Shown one piece after another: positions 1 through 8,792 of a stretch of DNA of 64,000 nucleotides (positions are counted from its first letter, which is position 1; each line of letters opens with the position of its first letter). Source of the DNA: Vibrio mangrovi. Its GTDB lineage: Bacteria; Pseudomonadota; Gammaproteobacteria; Enterobacterales; Vibrionaceae. Where the stretch lies: positions 1,426,001 to 1,490,000 of the forward strand of contig NZ_AP024883.1 of assembly GCF_024346955.1 (NCBI RefSeq), in the 5' to 3' direction. Below the pieces are notes generated by a model. It was not told the origin of the DNA and ran no database searches. It saw only the letters and a program-made list of their open reading frames with translations. The translations under genes were made by a program, and so were the position numbers.

Positions 1-24
1 ATACAGGATTTTAAGGATAATCAA

Positions 25-1215
25 ATGAATAAGTTGATCACAGCCGTGCTCATGACCGGTCTTTTCAGTCTGACCAGCTCAGCAGCGCTTGCTCACTACA
101 ACCGCGCTGCAACCGGGCCGGATTATGTCACTCAGGAGATCGATTCTCCCGATAATAGTTTTCCGCTGTTTTATGAAAAATTAAAAGCAGCACGGATGCC
201 GTATAAACTGGCCTGGCAGGACGGATATAATCCCCAGATGTGGCACAATTTTGCGAAGGCAAAGGCTGAAGAAATCATTTTACCTTACCGGGACGATACA
301 CCATTTAATCCGATGGTGATTGATCAGATTGACCGGGGAAGTTACATCGCTCAGAAAGTTGTGTTTAACATCAGTAACGAGAGTCGGGTGATGGCACTGA
401 TGTTAACACCTAAAGGCGAAGGGCCTTTCCCTGCCGCGCTGTTTTTACACGATCACGGTTCGCGTTTTGACATCGGCAAAGAGAAGTTTGTTGAAACCTG
501 GGGAGATGATGCCCGGTTATCATCATCTGTGGAATGGGCTCACCGTTATTTCACCGATCGCTTTCCCGGAGACGAACTGGCAAAACGCGGATATGTAGTT
601 CTGTCTATTGATGCTCTCGGCTGGGGCGATCGTTCCGTTTCCGGTTTTCGCAACAGCTCTCAACAGGCTCTGGCCTCGAATTTATTTAATTTAGGCACCT
701 CTTTTGCCGGTATTATTGCTCTGGATGATTTGCGGGCCGCGAAGTTCCTCGCCAGCAGACCGCAAGTTGATAAGTCCCGGGTTGCATCGGTTGGATTCTC
801 TATGGGCGCTTTCCGCTCATGGCAGGTGGCGGCATTGTCAGACGATATTAAAGCCAGTGTTGTCGACTCTTGGATGGGAACCATGAAAGGGTTGATGGTG
901 CCCGGTAATAATCAGCTGAAAGGGCAGTCGGCATTTACAATGATGCATCCGTTTATGGCGCGCTATCTGGATTATCCGGATGTTGCAGCCATTGCAGCAC
1001 CCAAGCCGATGCTGGTTTTTGCCGGTGGGTTGGATCCATTGTTTCCGGTTGATTCCGTCAAAGATGCATTTAGCAAATTACACAGTGTGTGGCGGGCTAA
1101 TGGTGCCGAGGATAAACTCAACACCAAGATCTGGCCGAATAAAGGGCATATCTTCACCGAGGACATGCAGGAAGAGGCATTTAACTGGCTGGATCAACAG
1201 TTTGATATGAATTAG
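25..1215 (+). CDS. Secreted alpha/beta hydrolase (dienelactone hydrolase/acetyl-xylan-esterase-like)
   Basis: 396 residues. A signal peptide (about residues 1-23, ending SSAALA) suggests export to the periplasm. A catalytic triad is visible: nucleophile Ser259 in GFSMG, Asp337 in GGLDPLF and His375 in NKGHIFT, in the order of the alpha/beta-hydrolase fold. The segment before the nucleophile (LHDHG about residue 140, then SIDALGWGDRS) fits the oxyanion region of dienelactone hydrolase and acetyl-xylan-esterase relatives. It is probably an ester or lactone hydrolase; the substrate cannot be read from sequence. An AAGGAT ribosome site lies just upstream of the ATG. It faces away from the next gene and has no operon partner in the window. 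Confidence 0.85.
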   Translation: MNKLITAVLMTGLFSLTSSAALAHYNRAATGPDYVTQEIDSPDNSFPLFYEKLKAARMPYKLAWQDGYNPQMWHNFAKAKAEEIILPYRDDTPFNPMVIDQIDRGSYIAQKVVFNISNESRVMALMLTPKGEGPFPAALFLHDHGSRFDIGKEKFVETWGDDARLSSSVEWAHRYFTDRFPGDELAKRGYVVLSIDALGWGDRSVSGFRNSSQQALASNLFNLGTSFAGIIALDDLRAAKFLASRPQVDKSRVASVGFSMGAFRSWQVAALSDDIKASVVDSWMGTMKGLMVPGNNQLKGQSAFTMMHPFMARYLDYPDVAAIAAPKPMLVFAGGLDPLFPVDSVKDAFSKLHSVWRANGAEDKLNTKIWPNKGHIFTEDMQEEAFNWLDQQFDMN

Positions 1216-1265
1216 AGACGGCCAGATATTTATTGGTTCTGCCTGCTTCTATTGCACAAGGCGTG

Positions 1266-1293
1266 GGTATCCGTTTAAGTCGTATGGATACCT
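1266..1293. terminator. Hairpin between convergent genes
   Basis: GGTATCC and GGATACC form a 7-bp stem around a loop of about 12 bases between the hydrolase and the convergent GNAT gene. There is no clear T run, so a terminator role is inferred from position. The GGGTATCC arm resembles the ends of the repeat near 51.4 kb. Confidence 0.3.
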
Positions 1294-1308
1294 GCATTGA
1301 TTCTGTAA

Positions 1309-1893
1309 CTACACTTTTACCGCGTCTATCTCCTGATAATGAGGTAAAGGATCACTCACCAGTCTCCCATAAAGTGCAGAATCAGAGACTATGCCATTGA
1401 TTTCCCAGCGTTGCCGCAATAATCCCTCCTGAGAGAAGCCCAGTTTTTCAAGTGCTCTGGACGAGGCCTGATTATCCGGATCGATCTCAGCTTCAACACG
1501 GCGCAGACCCAGCGAATTGAACCCGTACTGAATGAGTGCTTCACCAGCCTCGGAAATATAGCCTTTTCCCCAATAAGCCCGGCCCAGACCAAAGCCAATC
1601 TCTGCACGTTTTGATGTTTTGAAATAACTAAATAACATGCACTTGCCGACGAGTTCACCGGTGGATTGAATATATATACCGAGTGCAATAGAGTTTTGAC
1701 GTGTCATCGACTGGTGGCTGTTATTGATGAAATCAATCGCGTCCTGAATGCTGTCCCAGGGTGGTGTGCTCCAGTATTTCATCACCTCTGCGTCTGAAAA
1801 TATGGCGAGTAATTTATCCGCATCACCGATGACTAAAGGTTTCAATATTAATCGAGAGGTTTGAATCGTTGGGAAGAACAGTTCATTCGGCAT
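1309..1893 (-). CDS. GNAT-family N-acetyltransferase (RimJ/RimL type)
   Basis: 194 residues from the second of two adjacent ATGs, chosen because the AAGGAG ribosome site is too close to the first (1896). The fold is recognisable from the opening (FFPTIQTSRLILKPL), the central strand EIGFGLGRAYWGKGYISEA, which holds the acetyl-CoA pyrophosphate loop, and the later DPDNQASSRALEKLGF, typical of RimJ/RimL acetyltransferases. These transfer acetyl groups to protein N termini, antibiotics or small amines; the substrate is unknown here. It is monocistronic and divergent from the ANTAR gene. Confidence 0.85.
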   Translation of the reverse strand: MPNELFFPTIQTSRLILKPLVIGDADKLLAIFSDAEVMKYWSTPPWDSIQDAIDFINNSHQSMTRQNSIALGIYIQSTGELVGKCMLFSYFKTSKRAEIGFGLGRAYWGKGYISEAGEALIQYGFNSLGLRRVEAEIDPDNQASSRALEKLGFSQEGLLRQRWEINGIVSDSALYGRLVSDPLPHYQEIDAVKV

Positions 1894-2080
1894 CATTTCT
1901 CCTTGTTATATCGTTTTTATATTTCCACTGGTTGTAATTTTTGAACACTGTATTTGTGAGTGTGCGTACTCTTCGATTGTCATTGTCTAATGAAAAATAA
2001 CAATTAAATCTAACAGAAATCCATCTGGCACACTCTTTGATTATTTCCCGTAAGGAAATATCAATCATAAGGAAACCAGT

Positions 2081-2665
2081 ATGACGATTTCTCAGGCCTC
2101 GCAAACCATTATTTGCTGTTGTGATCAACTCAGGGATCAGGATGTAGTGCGCAACCGGCTGGCCGTGGACTTTTCCCGGATTGTGACTTGTTCACTGCCT
2201 CAGATCGACCATATGCTCATGCAGGAAAATCACGGTGCTGTTGTGGTTTCGTGGCAGCAACCGACGGCTGAACTGCGACTGATGGTTGAGATCTGTTTTG
2301 CCCGGAGAATTCCGCTCCTGATTCTACTGAAACAATTTTCTAGTATTGATATCAATCGCTTACCTAGCATCAACAATTTTGTGATGCTGCCTTTTCATGG
2401 AGAAGAGCGTTTGAAACCCTGGATTGAATATGCACAGAAAGTGCAGGATAAAGCGCATCAGATGTGTGGGGAGATCGATAAGCTGCAATTGAAAATTGAG
2501 GAACGCAAGTGGGTTGAAAGAGCCAAAGGCTTATTAATGAAAGTTCACCGGATGGATGAAAATGAAGCTTATAAAGCAATGCGCCATTCATCGATGAAAA
2601 CCAGCCAGCCGATGTATCAGATCGCGAAAAATATTATTCATACTTTCGAATTAAATCATGAATAA
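2081..2665 (+). CDS. Short ANTAR-domain antiterminator, NasT-like
   Basis: 194 residues. The C-terminal third (about 135-190: ERKWVERAKGLLMKVHRMDE ... AYKAMRHSSMK ... QIAKNII) is an ANTAR RNA-binding domain. The first 125 residues look like a degenerate receiver, with no clear phospho-acceptor Asp. Short ANTAR proteins of this shape (NasT, AmiR) bind nascent leader RNA and prevent termination; NasR of Klebsiella is about twice as long and carries a NIT sensor. The gene lies directly upstream of the nitrate/nitrite operon, whose leader holds an intrinsic terminator, so that leader is the likely target. NasT normally pairs with a NasS sensor, which is not adjacent. An AAGGAAA ribosome site precedes the ATG. 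Confidence 0.85.
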   Translation: MTISQASQTIICCCDQLRDQDVVRNRLAVDFSRIVTCSLPQIDHMLMQENHGAVVVSWQQPTAELRLMVEICFARRIPLLILLKQFSSIDINRLPSINNFVMLPFHGEERLKPWIEYAQKVQDKAHQMCGEIDKLQLKIEERKWVERAKGLLMKVHRMDENEAYKAMRHSSMKTSQPMYQIAKNIIHTFELNHE

Positions 2666-2787
2666 CTCACTCTTTGGAGGTAGATCATTTTTCTGAGAAT
2701 GGTGCACGCTGCACATCCGGACAGCAGAGAAAATACGTGCCAGAGCTAAATTATTTATAACTATATGAAAAATAAAAAAAATAAACA

Positions 2788-2803
2788 TGGCATAAGAATT
2801 GGA
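2788..2803 (+). promoter_or_regulatory. Weak candidate sigma-54 promoter of the nrt-nir operon
   Basis: TGGCAT, five bases, then TTGGA resembles the -24/-12 consensus TGGCAC-N5-TTGCA, but the -12 GC is GG here. Position upstream of a nitrogen-assimilation leader makes sigma-54 control plausible; the mismatch in a nearly invariant base keeps this tentative. Confidence 0.25.
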
Positions 2804-2857
2804 TTAGTAGAATTGAAAGAATTTAGATAACAATTTGTCTCTCTTAGTATTTATCAA

Positions 2858-2923
2858 CGGCGGTAGGTATTGAGAAACCAAAGCGACGACGCTGCTGCAC
2901 TTCGGTGTAGTGGCGTTTTTTTT
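2858..2923 (+). promoter_or_regulatory. Leader attenuator of the nrt-nir operon (terminator plus candidate antiterminator)
   Basis: ACGCTGCTGCAC (2889-2900), loop TTCG and GTGTAGTGGCGT (2905-2916) form a 12-bp stem, wobble pairs included, followed by eight T: an intrinsic terminator 46 bases before the nrtA start. Upstream CGGCGG (2858-2863) can pair with CTGCTG (2892-2897) inside the 5' arm, giving a mutually exclusive antiterminator. The ANTAR gene immediately upstream is the likely controller. I could not assign the paired hexanucleotide loops typical of ANTAR targets with confidence. Confidence 0.75.
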
Positions 2924-2968
2924 GATTTTTTATTGGATTTGATTTTATACAGCGAAGGGAGTCTGGTT

Positions 2969-4333
2969 ATGCAGCAAAAAGCGCAATGGATGCGGACGTT
3001 AGCATTGGGTTTTGCGATCATCTCAACACCGGTTCTGGCTGGCGTTGGAGAGCCTGAAAAGGAAGAACTGAAGTTTGGCTTCATTAAGTTAACTGATATG
3101 GCACCTCTGGCCATCGCTTATGAAAAAGGCTTTTTCGAAGATGAAGGATTGTATGTCACTTTAGAAGCGCAGGCTAACTGGAAAGTATTGCTGGACCGGG
3201 TGATTGACGGTGAACTGGATGGCGCACATATGTTGTCCGGTCAGCCTCTGGGGGCAACAATTGGGATTGGAACGAAAGCTGATGTGATCACAGCATTCAG
3301 CATGGATCTGAATGGCAACGCAATTACGGTTTCTAACCAAACCTGGGCGGCGATGAAGCCTCATCTGAAAATGCAAACGGATGGAAAACCACAGCATCCG
3401 ATTCAGGCTGATGCACTTAAACCGGTGGTGCAAAGCTACAGAGAGCAGGGAAAGCCGTTCAATATGGGCATGGTTTTCCCGGTCTCAACTCATAATTACG
3501 AACTGAGATACTGGCTGGCTGCGGGTGGAATCAATCCCGGTTATTACGATCCACAGCACGGAGATAACAGTGGGCAGGTCCAAGCGGATGTACTGTTGAG
3601 TGTTACGCCGCCGCCACAGATGCCATCTACGATGGAAGCCGGGACGATTGAAGGGTACTGCGTGGGTGAACCATGGAATCAACAGGCAGTATTTAAAGGT
3701 ATTGGCGTTCCGGTTGTTACCGATTATGAAATCTGGAAAGACAATCCGGAGAAAGTCTTCGGGGTTGCTAAAACATGGGCCGATAAATATCCCAATACAC
3801 ATATCCATGTCGTGAAAGCTTTAATCCGGGCTGCTCACTGGCTGGATGAACACAACAACGCCAATCGGGCCGAAGCGGTGAAAATACTGGCTAAAAGTGA
3901 GTATGTCGGGGCGGATGCGGAAGTGATTGCTAATTCAATGACCGGGACATTTGAATATGAAAAAGGTGATAAGCGACAGGTACCGGATTTCAATGTTTTC
4001 TTCCGTTATAACGCTACATATCCGTATTACAGTGATGCCATCTGGTATCTGACCCAGATGCGTCGCTGGGGACAGATTCCGGAACAGAAAACGGATCAAT
4101 GGTATATGGATATCGCTAAAAAAGTTTACCGGCCAGATATTTACCGTCAGGCGGCACAGGCACTAATTGATGATGGTGTCATGAAAGCTGCTGATTTCCC
4201 GGATGTCAATACGACTGATGGCTTCCGTCCGCCACAGACCCATTTCATCGATCACGTGACCTATGACGGTCATCATCCCAATGCATATCTGGACAAATTT
4301 GCTATTGGTCTGAAAGGCAAAGAGAAAGTTTAG
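2969..4333 (+). CDS. nrtA: NrtA/CmpA-family nitrate/nitrite ABC transporter substrate-binding protein
   Basis: 454 residues from the ATG at 2969, which has an AGGGAG ribosome site and leads into a signal peptide (MRTLALGFAIISTPVLA). An in-frame ATG at 2870 would run translation through the terminator hairpin and is rejected. The body matches nitrate-binding proteins: KFGFIKLTDMAPLAIAYEKG at the start, then GYCVGEPWNQQAV, and KVYRPDIYRQAA near the C terminus. It should bind nitrate or nitrite in the periplasm and deliver it to the permease encoded next. Length fits NrtA/NasF. No lipobox is seen. Confidence 0.93.
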   Translation: MQQKAQWMRTLALGFAIISTPVLAGVGEPEKEELKFGFIKLTDMAPLAIAYEKGFFEDEGLYVTLEAQANWKVLLDRVIDGELDGAHMLSGQPLGATIGIGTKADVITAFSMDLNGNAITVSNQTWAAMKPHLKMQTDGKPQHPIQADALKPVVQSYREQGKPFNMGMVFPVSTHNYELRYWLAAGGINPGYYDPQHGDNSGQVQADVLLSVTPPPQMPSTMEAGTIEGYCVGEPWNQQAVFKGIGVPVVTDYEIWKDNPEKVFGVAKTWADKYPNTHIHVVKALIRAAHWLDEHNNANRAEAVKILAKSEYVGADAEVIANSMTGTFEYEKGDKRQVPDFNVFFRYNATYPYYSDAIWYLTQMRRWGQIPEQKTDQWYMDIAKKVYRPDIYRQAAQALIDDGVMKAADFPDVNTTDGFRPPQTHFIDHVTYDGHHPNAYLDKFAIGLKGKEKV

Positions 4334-4401
4334 TTATCAGAAACTGAGTAATCCGTCTGGCTGGCATCTTCTGGTGCCAGTCGGAAAACAAGGAGTGTGT
4401 T

Positions 4402-5370
4402 ATGTCGAGTCATGTGATTTCATTGTTGCCTTCAAAACAAAAAGTTGCCGATAAAGGGCGAATAGTTCTTTTGCCGTTACTGGGAATTCTGTTTTTTCTG
4501 GCTGGCTGGCATCTGGTGGCGAAAAATATAGAAACATCACTGGGAACATTGCCTGGGCCGGTACAAACCTATCAGCAGTTTCACCTCTTGGTGGTAGAGC
4601 ATATTGAAGAACGGGAAAAGGCCACAGCTTTTATTGCCCGTCAGGAAAAAAGAAATGCTGCCAAACTGGCAAAAAATCCGGATGCTGAAGTGAAAATCCG
4701 CCCGTATACCGGGAAACCTACCTTTTTCGACCAGATTGGTACCAGTCTGGTGACTGTGGCGGCGGGGTTTCTGCTGGCTTCTCTGATTGCGATACCGCTG
4801 GGTATTCTGCTGGGACTCAATCGTGGCCTCTATCAGGCATTTAATCCGGTGATTCAATTGCTTAAACCAGTCTCACCTCTGGCGTGGCTGCCGATTGTGA
4901 CCATGGTGGTCAGTGCCGTTTATGTCACTCCGGATCCATTCTTTGCCAAATCTTTTGTGAACTCATTACTGACCGTTGCTTTGTGTAGTCTGTGGCCGAC
5001 ACTGATCAATACAGCAGTCGGAGTGACCAGTGTGGAGAAAGATCTGCTCAATGTCAGCCGGGTATTACAGCTTTCCTGGGGAAAACATGTCACCACGATC
5101 GTTCTGCCATCAGCGATTCCGATGATTTTTACCGGATTGCGCCTGTCGCTGGGGATTGCCTGGATGGTTTTGATCGCCGCAGAGATGCTGGCCCAGAATC
5201 CGGGGCTGGGGAAGTTCGTCTGGGATGAATTCCAGAACGGCAGTTCGGCATCACTGGGGAGAATTATGGTGGCTGTGATGACTATCGGCTTTATCGGTCT
5301 GTTGCTCGATCGGGGCATGTTATATCTGCAGAAATGGCTGTCGTGGGACAAAACACAGGATCTACGTTAA
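4402..5370 (+). CDS. nrtB: Nitrate/nitrite ABC transporter permease
   Basis: 322 residues. An N-terminal membrane segment (about 20-40) is followed by a hydrophilic stretch, then a BPD-type permease domain with about five helices. The ATPase-coupling loop is the conserved ... VEKDLLNVSRVLQLSWGKHV region, followed by VLPSAIPMIFTGLRLSLGIAW, diagnostic of the NrtB/SsuC/TauC group. A GGAG-type ribosome site precedes the ATG. It follows nrtA by 68 bases and precedes the ATPase by 13, so the three form one import unit in the inner membrane. Confidence 0.92.
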   Translation: MSSHVISLLPSKQKVADKGRIVLLPLLGILFFLAGWHLVAKNIETSLGTLPGPVQTYQQFHLLVVEHIEEREKATAFIARQEKRNAAKLAKNPDAEVKIRPYTGKPTFFDQIGTSLVTVAAGFLLASLIAIPLGILLGLNRGLYQAFNPVIQLLKPVSPLAWLPIVTMVVSAVYVTPDPFFAKSFVNSLLTVALCSLWPTLINTAVGVTSVEKDLLNVSRVLQLSWGKHVTTIVLPSAIPMIFTGLRLSLGIAWMVLIAAEMLAQNPGLGKFVWDEFQNGSSASLGRIMVAVMTIGFIGLLLDRGMLYLQKWLSWDKTQDLR

Positions 5371-5383
5371 GGGGGAGAAAGTC

Positions 5384-6226
5384 ATGACCAAAATAATGGT
5401 GGAGCTCAGTCAGCTGGGGATGCGTTTCCCGACCCCAAAAGGTGATTTTGTGGCGTTGAAGAATGTTCATCTGCAAATCCGGCAGGGAGAATTCATTTCT
5501 CTGATCGGTCATTCCGGGTGTGGAAAATCTACTGTTCTCAATCTGGTAGCCGGGCTGCATTTGCCAACCGATGGCGGAGTGATAGTTTCCGGCCGGGAAG
5601 TTGCCGGACCGGGGCCGGAACGGGCTGTAGTGTTTCAGAATCATTCGCTGCTGCCGTGGCTGACGGTATATCAGAATGTTGAATTGGCCGTGAAGCAGGT
5701 CGCGAAAGGGCAGACGAAGCAGTGGATCAAAACACAGACTAATCACTACCTGGAACTGGTCCAGATGAATCATGCGGCCGGGAAACGCCCGGATGAAATT
5801 TCCGGTGGGATGAAACAACGGGTCGGAATTGCCCGGGCTCTGGCTCTGCAACCCAAAGTGCTGCTAATGGATGAACCGTTTGGTGCGCTGGATGCTTTGA
5901 CCCGGGCGCATTTACAGGATTCGCTCATGCAGATTCAGGCTGAGCTGAACAATACGGTAATTATGATTACCCATGATGTTGATGAGGCTGTGCTGCTTTC
6001 TGACCGGATTGTCATGATGACTAACGGACCGGCGGCAACCATTGGTGAAGTGCTGGATATTGAACTGTCCCGTCCCAGAGATCGGGTCGCACTGGCTGAT
6101 GACCCGGTTTATCAGCGTTACCGTCAGGCTGTGTTGCGTTTTCTGTATGAGAAACAGTCAAAACGTCACCTGAGTCCGCGCACAGAGACACGGCCAGAGC
6201 AGACAATGATGAAGCAAACTGCCTGA
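5384..6226 (+). CDS. Nitrate/nitrite ABC transporter ATP-binding protein (NrtD/NasD type)
   Basis: 280 residues. Walker A is GHSGCGKST (about residue 43), the signature is ISGGMKQRVGIARALA, Walker B is VLLMDEPFGALD, and the switch His is in MITHDVDEAV. The IELSRPRDR segment near the C terminus is characteristic of nitrate/sulfonate/taurine transporter ATPases. There is no fused NrtA-like domain, so it is the NrtD/NasD form, not NrtC. It powers import with the two preceding gene products. The last 30 residues are polar and poorly conserved. GGGGGAG is the ribosome site. Confidence 0.9.
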   Translation: MTKIMVELSQLGMRFPTPKGDFVALKNVHLQIRQGEFISLIGHSGCGKSTVLNLVAGLHLPTDGGVIVSGREVAGPGPERAVVFQNHSLLPWLTVYQNVELAVKQVAKGQTKQWIKTQTNHYLELVQMNHAAGKRPDEISGGMKQRVGIARALALQPKVLLMDEPFGALDALTRAHLQDSLMQIQAELNNTVIMITHDVDEAVLLSDRIVMMTNGPAATIGEVLDIELSRPRDRVALADDPVYQRYRQAVLRFLYEKQSKRHLSPRTETRPEQTMMKQTA

Positions 6227-6261
6227 ATGCCGGAAAACAGTTGAACAGAGGAAGTGAAATC

Positions 6262-8790
6262 ATGATGGAACATGTGGTGATTGTGGGAAATGGGATGGTT
6301 GGTCATCATCTGGTTGCACAGTTGGTAGAAAAACAGGCACATCTGACCAAGAAGATAACCGTGATTGGTGCGGAGCGATCGATTGCCTACGACCGGGTAC
6401 ATTTGTCGGCTCTGTTTGAGGGGAAATCGGATGAAGACCTGTTACTCAGTAGTGAGGCATGGTATCAGCGTTATGGTATTGAACTGCTGCTGGGGAACGG
6501 TGTTTGTGATATCCGTCGCGAGCAGAAACAGCTTACTCTTGCCAATGGGACAGTGGTCAGTTATGACAAACTCGTGCTGGCGACCGGTTCTTATCCGTTT
6601 GTGCCTCCTGTTCCCGGTCATGAACGGGACAATATTTTCGTTTACCGCACATTAGATGATTTGGCTGCAATCCGTACGGCTTGTGCTACGGCAAAAACCG
6701 GTGCAGTGATCGGTGGTGGACTACTGGGGCTGGAAGCTGCTAATGCTTTGCGTTTGCTGGGTATTGATACCCATGTGGTCGAATTCGCTCCCCGTCTGAT
6801 GCCGGTACAGCTTGATGGCGGTGCCAGCCATGTGTTACAGGAAAAACTGGAAGGGATGGGGTTGACCATTCATACCGCGACAGCAACGGAGAAGATAATT
6901 GATGGAGAAACAGCAAAGCACCGGATGGTGTTTAAAGATGCAGAGCCGCTGGAAGTCGACGTGATTCTTTTTTCTGCCGGGATCCGCCCACAGGATATGC
7001 TGGCACGTCAGGCCGGGCTGGAAGTCGGAGAGCGGGGCGGTATTGTGGTGAATGATCAGTGCCGGACTAGTGATGAAGCGATTTACGCGATTGGTGAGTG
7101 TGCCCTGTGGCAGCAACGAATTTTTGGTCTGGTGGCTCCCGGCTATGCGATGGCCCGAACCGTCGCAGGACAACTGACCGGAGCAGAAGAGACGTTTCAG
7201 GGAGCGGACATGAGTACCAAACTGAAATTGCTCGGGGTCGATGTTGCTTCTATCGGTGATGCTCAGATGCAAACCGAAGGCGCACAGGAAATGGTGTTGC
7301 AGGATACTGTCAGCGGTATCTATAAAAAAATTGTGGTCGATAAAACCGGCACACAATTGCTGGGGGCGATTCTGGTTGGTGATAACAGTGATTACGATGC
7401 CTTATTACAGTGTTATCTGAATCAGGTCACACTCCCGGACCATCCGGCTCATTTGCTCATGGACGCTTCCATGCTGCGTGGTGATGTTGCCGATGATACG
7501 GTGATCTGCTCTTGTCACCGTGTAACGAAAGGTGATTTGGTTGCTGCAATTCATGCCGGAGCACATCAGCTGGATGAACTGAAGGCCGAGACCAAAGCCG
7601 GAACCGGCTGTGGTGGTTGTTCCGGCATGGTCAAATCGGTGCTGGATCATGAACTGGTCGCGATGGGGATGGAGGTGAACAATCACATTTGTGAGCATTT
7701 TGCCCATAGTCGTCAGGAGTTGTTCCATCTCTGTCAGGTTGAAGAAATTAAAGACTTTGACACATTAATTTCCGCACACGGTCAGGGGCTGGGTTGCGAT
7801 ATCTGTAAACCAACCGCAGCCTCAATTTTCGCTTCGCTGTGGAACGAGCATGTGATGGAAGCACCGCTGAGTCGTTTGCAGGATACCAATGATGCCTTTA
7901 TGGCTAATATACAGAAAGATGGTTCGTACTCCGTGGTGCCCCGGATTCCGGGCGGTGAAATTACACCGGAGAAACTGATCGTGTTGGGGCAGGTGGCACA
8001 GAAATATGATCTGTACACCAAAATTACTGGCGGGCAGCGCATCGATTTATTTGGCGCACAGATGGAACAGTTACCGGCGATCTGGCAAGCGCTGATCGAT
8101 GCCGGATTTGAAACCGGCCATGCTTATGGAAAATCGGTCCGGACGGTGAAGTCCTGTGTCGGCTCAACCTGGTGTCGCTATGGTGTAGATGATTCGGTTG
8201 GCTTAGCTATTGAACTGGAGAACCGTTATAAAGGACTACGTTCACCGCATAAACTCAAATTTGCCGTCTCCGATTGTACCCGGGAGTGTGCTGAAGCGCA
8301 GAGTAAGGATATCGGCGTAATCGCCACTGAAAATGGCTGGAATCTTTACGTCTGTGGTAACGGTGGAATGAAACCACGTCATGCGGATCTGTTTGCGGCA
8401 GATCTCTCCCGGGAAGCTCTGGTCACACTGATTGATCGGGTACTCATGTTCTATATTCGCACAGCAGACAGACTACAGCGTACTTCGGTATGGATGGATA
8501 ATCTGGAAGGTGGCATCGATTATCTGCGGGAAGTGGTTATCGAAGATTCCCTGGGATTGTGCCGCGAGCTGGAAACTCAGATGCAGCATGTTGTGGATAC
8601 ATATCAGTGTGAATGGAAAAGCACACTGGCATCGGAAGAAAAACTGCGGAAGTTCAGCCCCTTTATTTATTATGAGTCTGATCATCACGGGCAGGGCAGT
8701 CATCAACAAGGGAATAATGGACAAGGCAGTATGGCACTATCGTATCAGCGAATCCGGGAGCAGCGGATTCCGGTCAGAGAGGAGCCTTGA
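6262..8790 (+). CDS. nirB: NADH-dependent assimilatory nitrite reductase, large subunit
   Basis: 842 residues; reduces nitrite to ammonium in the cytoplasm. The start is the ATG after GAGGAAG; a TTG seven codons upstream is unlikely. Domains in order: FAD/NADH oxidoreductase (VVIVGNGMVGHH at the N terminus, VIGGGLLGLEAA near residue 155); a BFD-like [2Fe-2S] domain with Cys416, Cys418, Cys450 and Cys453; and the sirohaem/[4Fe-4S] core with Cys632, Cys638, Cys672 and Cys676 in the KSCVGSTWCRYG and SDCTRECAEAQ motifs. All expected ligands are present, so it should be active. It is 35 bases after the transporter ATPase and just ahead of nirD. Confidence 0.96.
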   Translation: MMEHVVIVGNGMVGHHLVAQLVEKQAHLTKKITVIGAERSIAYDRVHLSALFEGKSDEDLLLSSEAWYQRYGIELLLGNGVCDIRREQKQLTLANGTVVSYDKLVLATGSYPFVPPVPGHERDNIFVYRTLDDLAAIRTACATAKTGAVIGGGLLGLEAANALRLLGIDTHVVEFAPRLMPVQLDGGASHVLQEKLEGMGLTIHTATATEKIIDGETAKHRMVFKDAEPLEVDVILFSAGIRPQDMLARQAGLEVGERGGIVVNDQCRTSDEAIYAIGECALWQQRIFGLVAPGYAMARTVAGQLTGAEETFQGADMSTKLKLLGVDVASIGDAQMQTEGAQEMVLQDTVSGIYKKIVVDKTGTQLLGAILVGDNSDYDALLQCYLNQVTLPDHPAHLLMDASMLRGDVADDTVICSCHRVTKGDLVAAIHAGAHQLDELKAETKAGTGCGGCSGMVKSVLDHELVAMGMEVNNHICEHFAHSRQELFHLCQVEEIKDFDTLISAHGQGLGCDICKPTAASIFASLWNEHVMEAPLSRLQDTNDAFMANIQKDGSYSVVPRIPGGEITPEKLIVLGQVAQKYDLYTKITGGQRIDLFGAQMEQLPAIWQALIDAGFETGHAYGKSVRTVKSCVGSTWCRYGVDDSVGLAIELENRYKGLRSPHKLKFAVSDCTRECAEAQSKDIGVIATENGWNLYVCGNGGMKPRHADLFAADLSREALVTLIDRVLMFYIRTADRLQRTSVWMDNLEGGIDYLREVVIEDSLGLCRELETQMQHVVDTYQCEWKSTLASEEKLRKFSPFIYYESDHHGQGSHQQGNNGQGSMALSYQRIREQRIPVREEP

Positions 8791-8792
8791 AA

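Noticed and set aside
1883..2128. Minus-strand open frame of 81 codons across the GNAT-ANTAR gap
   Set aside because: It overlaps both genes, has no ribosome site and no family resemblance.
2870..2968. Upstream in-frame extension of nrtA by 33 codons
   Set aside because: It would translate through the leader terminator, and the ATG at 2969 has a good ribosome site and begins a proper signal peptide.
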